Shown piece by piece: positions 5,429 to 6,891 of a stretch of DNA of 6,891 nt (its first letter is position 1; each line of letters starts with the position of its first letter). The DNA is from Oscillospiraceae bacterium (GTDB lineage Bacteria; Bacillota; Clostridia; Oscillospirales; Ruminococcaceae). Both the position numbers and the translations under genes were made by a program. The notes beneath the pieces are model-generated. The model ran no database searches. It worked only from the letters and a program-made list of their open reading frames with translations, and had not been told where the DNA came from. The DNA lies in the NCBI GenBank assembly GCA_900768245.1, contig CAAGCE010000045.1:1-6891 (forward strand), read 5' to 3'.

Positions 5429-5457
5429 ATTATACAGTCACTATGGCTTTATGTCAA
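5429..5457 (-). promoter_or_regulatory. Perfect consensus promoter of the antisense RNA
   Basis: On the minus strand: TTGACA (5452-5457), exactly 17 bases, TATAAT (5429-5434). Both boxes match the sigma-A consensus at every base. It is the strongest promoter in the window. Such strength is expected for an antitoxin that must outnumber its target. Confidence 0.85.
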
Positions 5458-5640
5458 GTGGCTTTTTTATTTTTGCTGAACGGAGCGGTTGAATATAGGA
5501 TAATACCATACAAGATGCGCTTTTTAATGTTGTTTCGTTCGTTATCGGCGGGATGGGAAAACCGTTCTATACGAAATTTCAGTGCATTTTTTTGATATAC
5601 GCACAAAAAATTGTAACAGCTCAAAGCAGAACGACCGACC

Positions 5641-5687
5641 GCGGCGGAAACGTTTTTTACAGCTTACAGCAAAACTTAAACCGCCGC
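5641..5687. repeat. GC-rich inverted repeat in the right part of the element
   Basis: GCGGCGG (5641-5647) and CCGCCGC (5681-5687) are perfect seven-base arms with a 33-base AT-rich centre. The rest of 5458-5753 holds no gene I can support, only A/T-rich sequence grading into the right terminal repeat. Confidence 0.45.
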
Positions 5688-5738
5688 CCCCCAAAAAAAA
5701 TAAAAACTAAAAACCCGTGCAATCTGACCTTTTTAAAG

Positions 5739-5789
5739 CAAAAGTATAGATCACAATAATTCTTAATTCTTAATTTTTAATTCTTAATT
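5739..5789 (-). repeat. Right terminal inverted repeat of the element
   Basis: Mirror of 4692-4742: the outer 36 bases are a perfect complement and the next 15 have three differences. It is followed immediately by the A-run that forms the T-tract of the gdhA terminator, so the element ends without damaging it. Confidence 0.85.
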
Positions 5790-5826
5790 AAAAAAAAGGC
5801 CGCCGCAGAAAACTGCAGCAGCCTTT
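5790..5826 (-). terminator. Intrinsic terminator of gdhA
   Basis: On the minus strand AAAGGCTGCTGCAG pairs with CTGCGGCGGCCTTT around TTTT (14 pairs, two of them U-G wobbles). It is followed by an uninterrupted T-run (5790-5797 on the plus strand as A). It starts ~20 bases after the gdhA stop codon and is a textbook intrinsic terminator. Confidence 0.92.
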
Positions 5827-5846
5827 GAGCATTATATTGATATTGA

Positions 5847-6891
5847 TTAATATGCAACGCCCTGCCACTTCATTGCGTCAGCTACCTTGAGGAAGCCTGC
5901 AATGTTAGCACCCATTACGAGGTTGCCTTCGTGACCGTATTCCTTAGATGCATTGTATGCATTGTGGAAAATGTTTACCATAATGCCCTTGAGCTTAGCG
6001 TCAACTTCTTCAAATGTCCATGAAAGTCTTTCGCTGTTCTGTGACATTTCAAGACCTGATGTTGCAACACCGCCTGCGTTTGCTGCCTTTGCAGGTCCGA
6101 AGAGGATTCCTGCATTGAGGAATGTTTCGATTGCTTCAGGTGTAGATGGCATATTAGCACCTTCTGCAACTGCTGTTACGCCGTTCTTAACGAGGATAGC
6201 AGCGGATTCGCCGTCAATTTCGTTCTGTGTTGCGCATGGAAGAGCAACATCGCACTTGATCGTCCAGATGCCCTTGCAGCCTTCTGTATATGTAGCGTTC
6301 TTATGGCTTGTTCTGCCGATATATTCCTTGATTCTGCCTCTTTCAACTTCCTTGATCTGCTTAACAACGGCAAGCTCGATTCCGTCAGGATCATGGATAT
6401 AGCCGTTTGAGTCGGAGAGTGCAACTACCTTGCCGCCAAGCTCTGTCGCCTTCTGTGTAGCGTAGATAGCAACGTTGCCTGAACCGGAGATAACAACTGT
6501 CTTGCCCTTGAAGCTGTCATTCTTCATGCAGCTGAGCATTTCTTCTGTGAAGTAGCAAAGACCGTAGCCTGTTGCTTCTGTTCTTGCAAGTGAGCCGCCG
6601 TAGGAAAGACCCTTGCCTGTGAGAACACCTGTAAATTCATTGCGGAGTCTCTTGTACTGACCGAACATATAACCGATCTCACGGGCACCTGTACCGATGT
6701 CGCCTGCAGGAACGTCTGTATCAGCACCGATGTGCTTGGAAAGCTCTGTCATAAAGCTCTGGCAGAATGCCATAACTTCTCTGTCTGATTTGCCCTTAGG
6801 GTCGAAGTCTGAGCCGCCCTTGCCGCCGCCCATAGGAAGACCTGTAAGGCTGTTCTTGAAGATCTGCTCGAAGCCGAGGAACTTGAAGATC
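5847..6891 (-). CDS. gdhA: Glutamate dehydrogenase, hexameric GdhA type (5' end beyond the window)
   Basis: 347 codons are visible. The frame runs open to the right edge (it reads IFKFLGFEQIFKNSLTGLP before the first internal ATG at 6831-6833), so the true start is outside. Against a usual ~445-450 residues, about 100 N-terminal residues are missing. The enzyme interconverts 2-oxoglutarate plus ammonium and glutamate. Visible motifs: the glutamate-binding segment PMGGGKGGSDFDPKGKSD with its active-site lysines, GADTDVPAGDIG with the catalytic Asp, the dinucleotide-binding motif VVISGSGNVA (visible residues ~132-141), ALPCATQNE, VAEGANMP, and AKAANAGGVATSGLEM. SDSNG after the second beta strand resembles NADP-using enzymes such as E. 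coli GdhA, so biosynthetic NADPH use is likely but not proven. It is convergent with the U32 gene. Confidence 0.96.
   Translation of the reverse strand, partial: IFKFLGFEQIFKNSLTGLPMGGGKGGSDFDPKGKSDREVMAFCQSFMTELSKHIGADTDVPAGDIGTGAREIGYMFGQYKRLRNEFTGVLTGKGLSYGGSLARTEATGYGLCYFTEEMLSCMKNDSFKGKTVVISGSGNVAIYATQKATELGGKVVALSDSNGYIHDPDGIELAVVKQIKEVERGRIKEYIGRTSHKNATYTEGCKGIWTIKCDVALPCATQNEIDGESAAILVKNGVTAVAEGANMPSTPEAIETFLNAGILFGPAKAANAGGVATSGLEMSQNSERLSWTFEEVDAKLKGIMVNIFHNAYNASKEYGHEGNLVMGANIAGFLKVADAMKWQGVAY

Larger units (their letters stand above)
4692..5789. mobile_element. 1.1-kb MITE-like element with terminal inverted repeats, no transposase
   Basis: Bases 4692-4727 and 5754-5789 are perfect inverted repeats of 36 bp. 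Including the next 15 bases, 48 of 51 match, and weaker similarity continues to ~100 bp (TTTTAGTTTTTATTT). The tips are built from degenerate ATTCTTA units. The left tip starts at the base following the U32 stop codon, and the right tip abuts the gdhA terminator. The interior holds direct repeats (4857-4877 and 4987-5007), several strong hairpins, and an apparent type I toxin-antitoxin module (5205-5457). No transposase-like reading frame is present, so mobility would need help from elsewhere. The tips are AATT/TTAA-rich palindromes, which hides any target duplication. A partial second copy occupies 1-~183. Confidence 0.75.

Noticed and set aside
5553..5759. 68-codon open frame on the plus strand
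   Set aside because: Low-complexity Lys-rich product that ends inside the right terminal repeat, with no promoter or ribosome-binding site. It is best explained as chance.
4692..5789. CRISPR array or retron non-coding RNA in the repeat-rich spacer
   Set aside because: The repeats are two or three irregular copies or inverted tips, not regularly spaced units. There is no cas or reverse-transcriptase gene in the window.

Overview
The window looks like a chromosomal segment of a low-to-medium-GC Gram-positive anaerobe of the Clostridia, most likely Ruminococcaceae/Oscillospiraceae. The reasons are the strong sigma-A-type promoters, AUA- and AGG-rich codon use, a zapA plus U32-protein gene pair, a hexameric-type glutamate dehydrogenase, and intergenic regions full of palindromic repeats. 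No taxonomic marker gene is present, so this placement is an inference.

Layout, left to right. Bases 1-~183 are the end of a repeated non-coding element that continues off the left edge. A HAD-family phosphatase gene (minus, 194-817) follows and is divergently transcribed from an EamA/DMT-family membrane transporter gene (plus, 945-1805). The two share a 127-base region holding back-to-back promoters. The 424 bases after the transporter contain no gene but three palindromic units (about 130, 116 and 23 bp) and then a near-consensus promoter. That promoter drives a two-gene operon: zapA (2230-2646, cell division) overlapping by one base a 681-residue U32-family protein (2646-4691) of the RlhA/YdcP type, with the CX6CX15CX3C cysteine signature. 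On the right, a 5'-truncated glutamate dehydrogenase gene (gdhA, minus, 5847-6891) converges on the operon and ends in a strong intrinsic terminator.

The 1.1 kb between the U32 gene and gdhA is the most interesting part. Bases 4692-5789 are bounded by inverted repeats (36 bp perfect, about 51 bp with three mismatches), begin at the base after the U32 stop codon and end just before the gdhA terminator. They encode no transposase, so this looks like a non-autonomous, MITE-like element. A 58-bp block of it is repeated perfectly, in inverted orientation, at bases 1-58. Inside it are several strong hairpins and an apparent complete type I toxin-antitoxin module. The module consists of a 27-codon gene for a hydrophobic peptide ending in NSHKKK (5265-5348, plus), a shared bidirectional terminator hairpin, and a converging ~88-nt antisense RNA driven by a perfect TTGACA-17-TATAAT promoter on the minus strand. 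The toxin gene is far below usual ORF cut-offs and would be missed by standard annotation.

The three housekeeping units (phosphatase/transporter, zapA-U32, gdhA) have no obvious joint pathway. The repeated elements sit only at their 3' ends or in spacers, where insertion does least harm.
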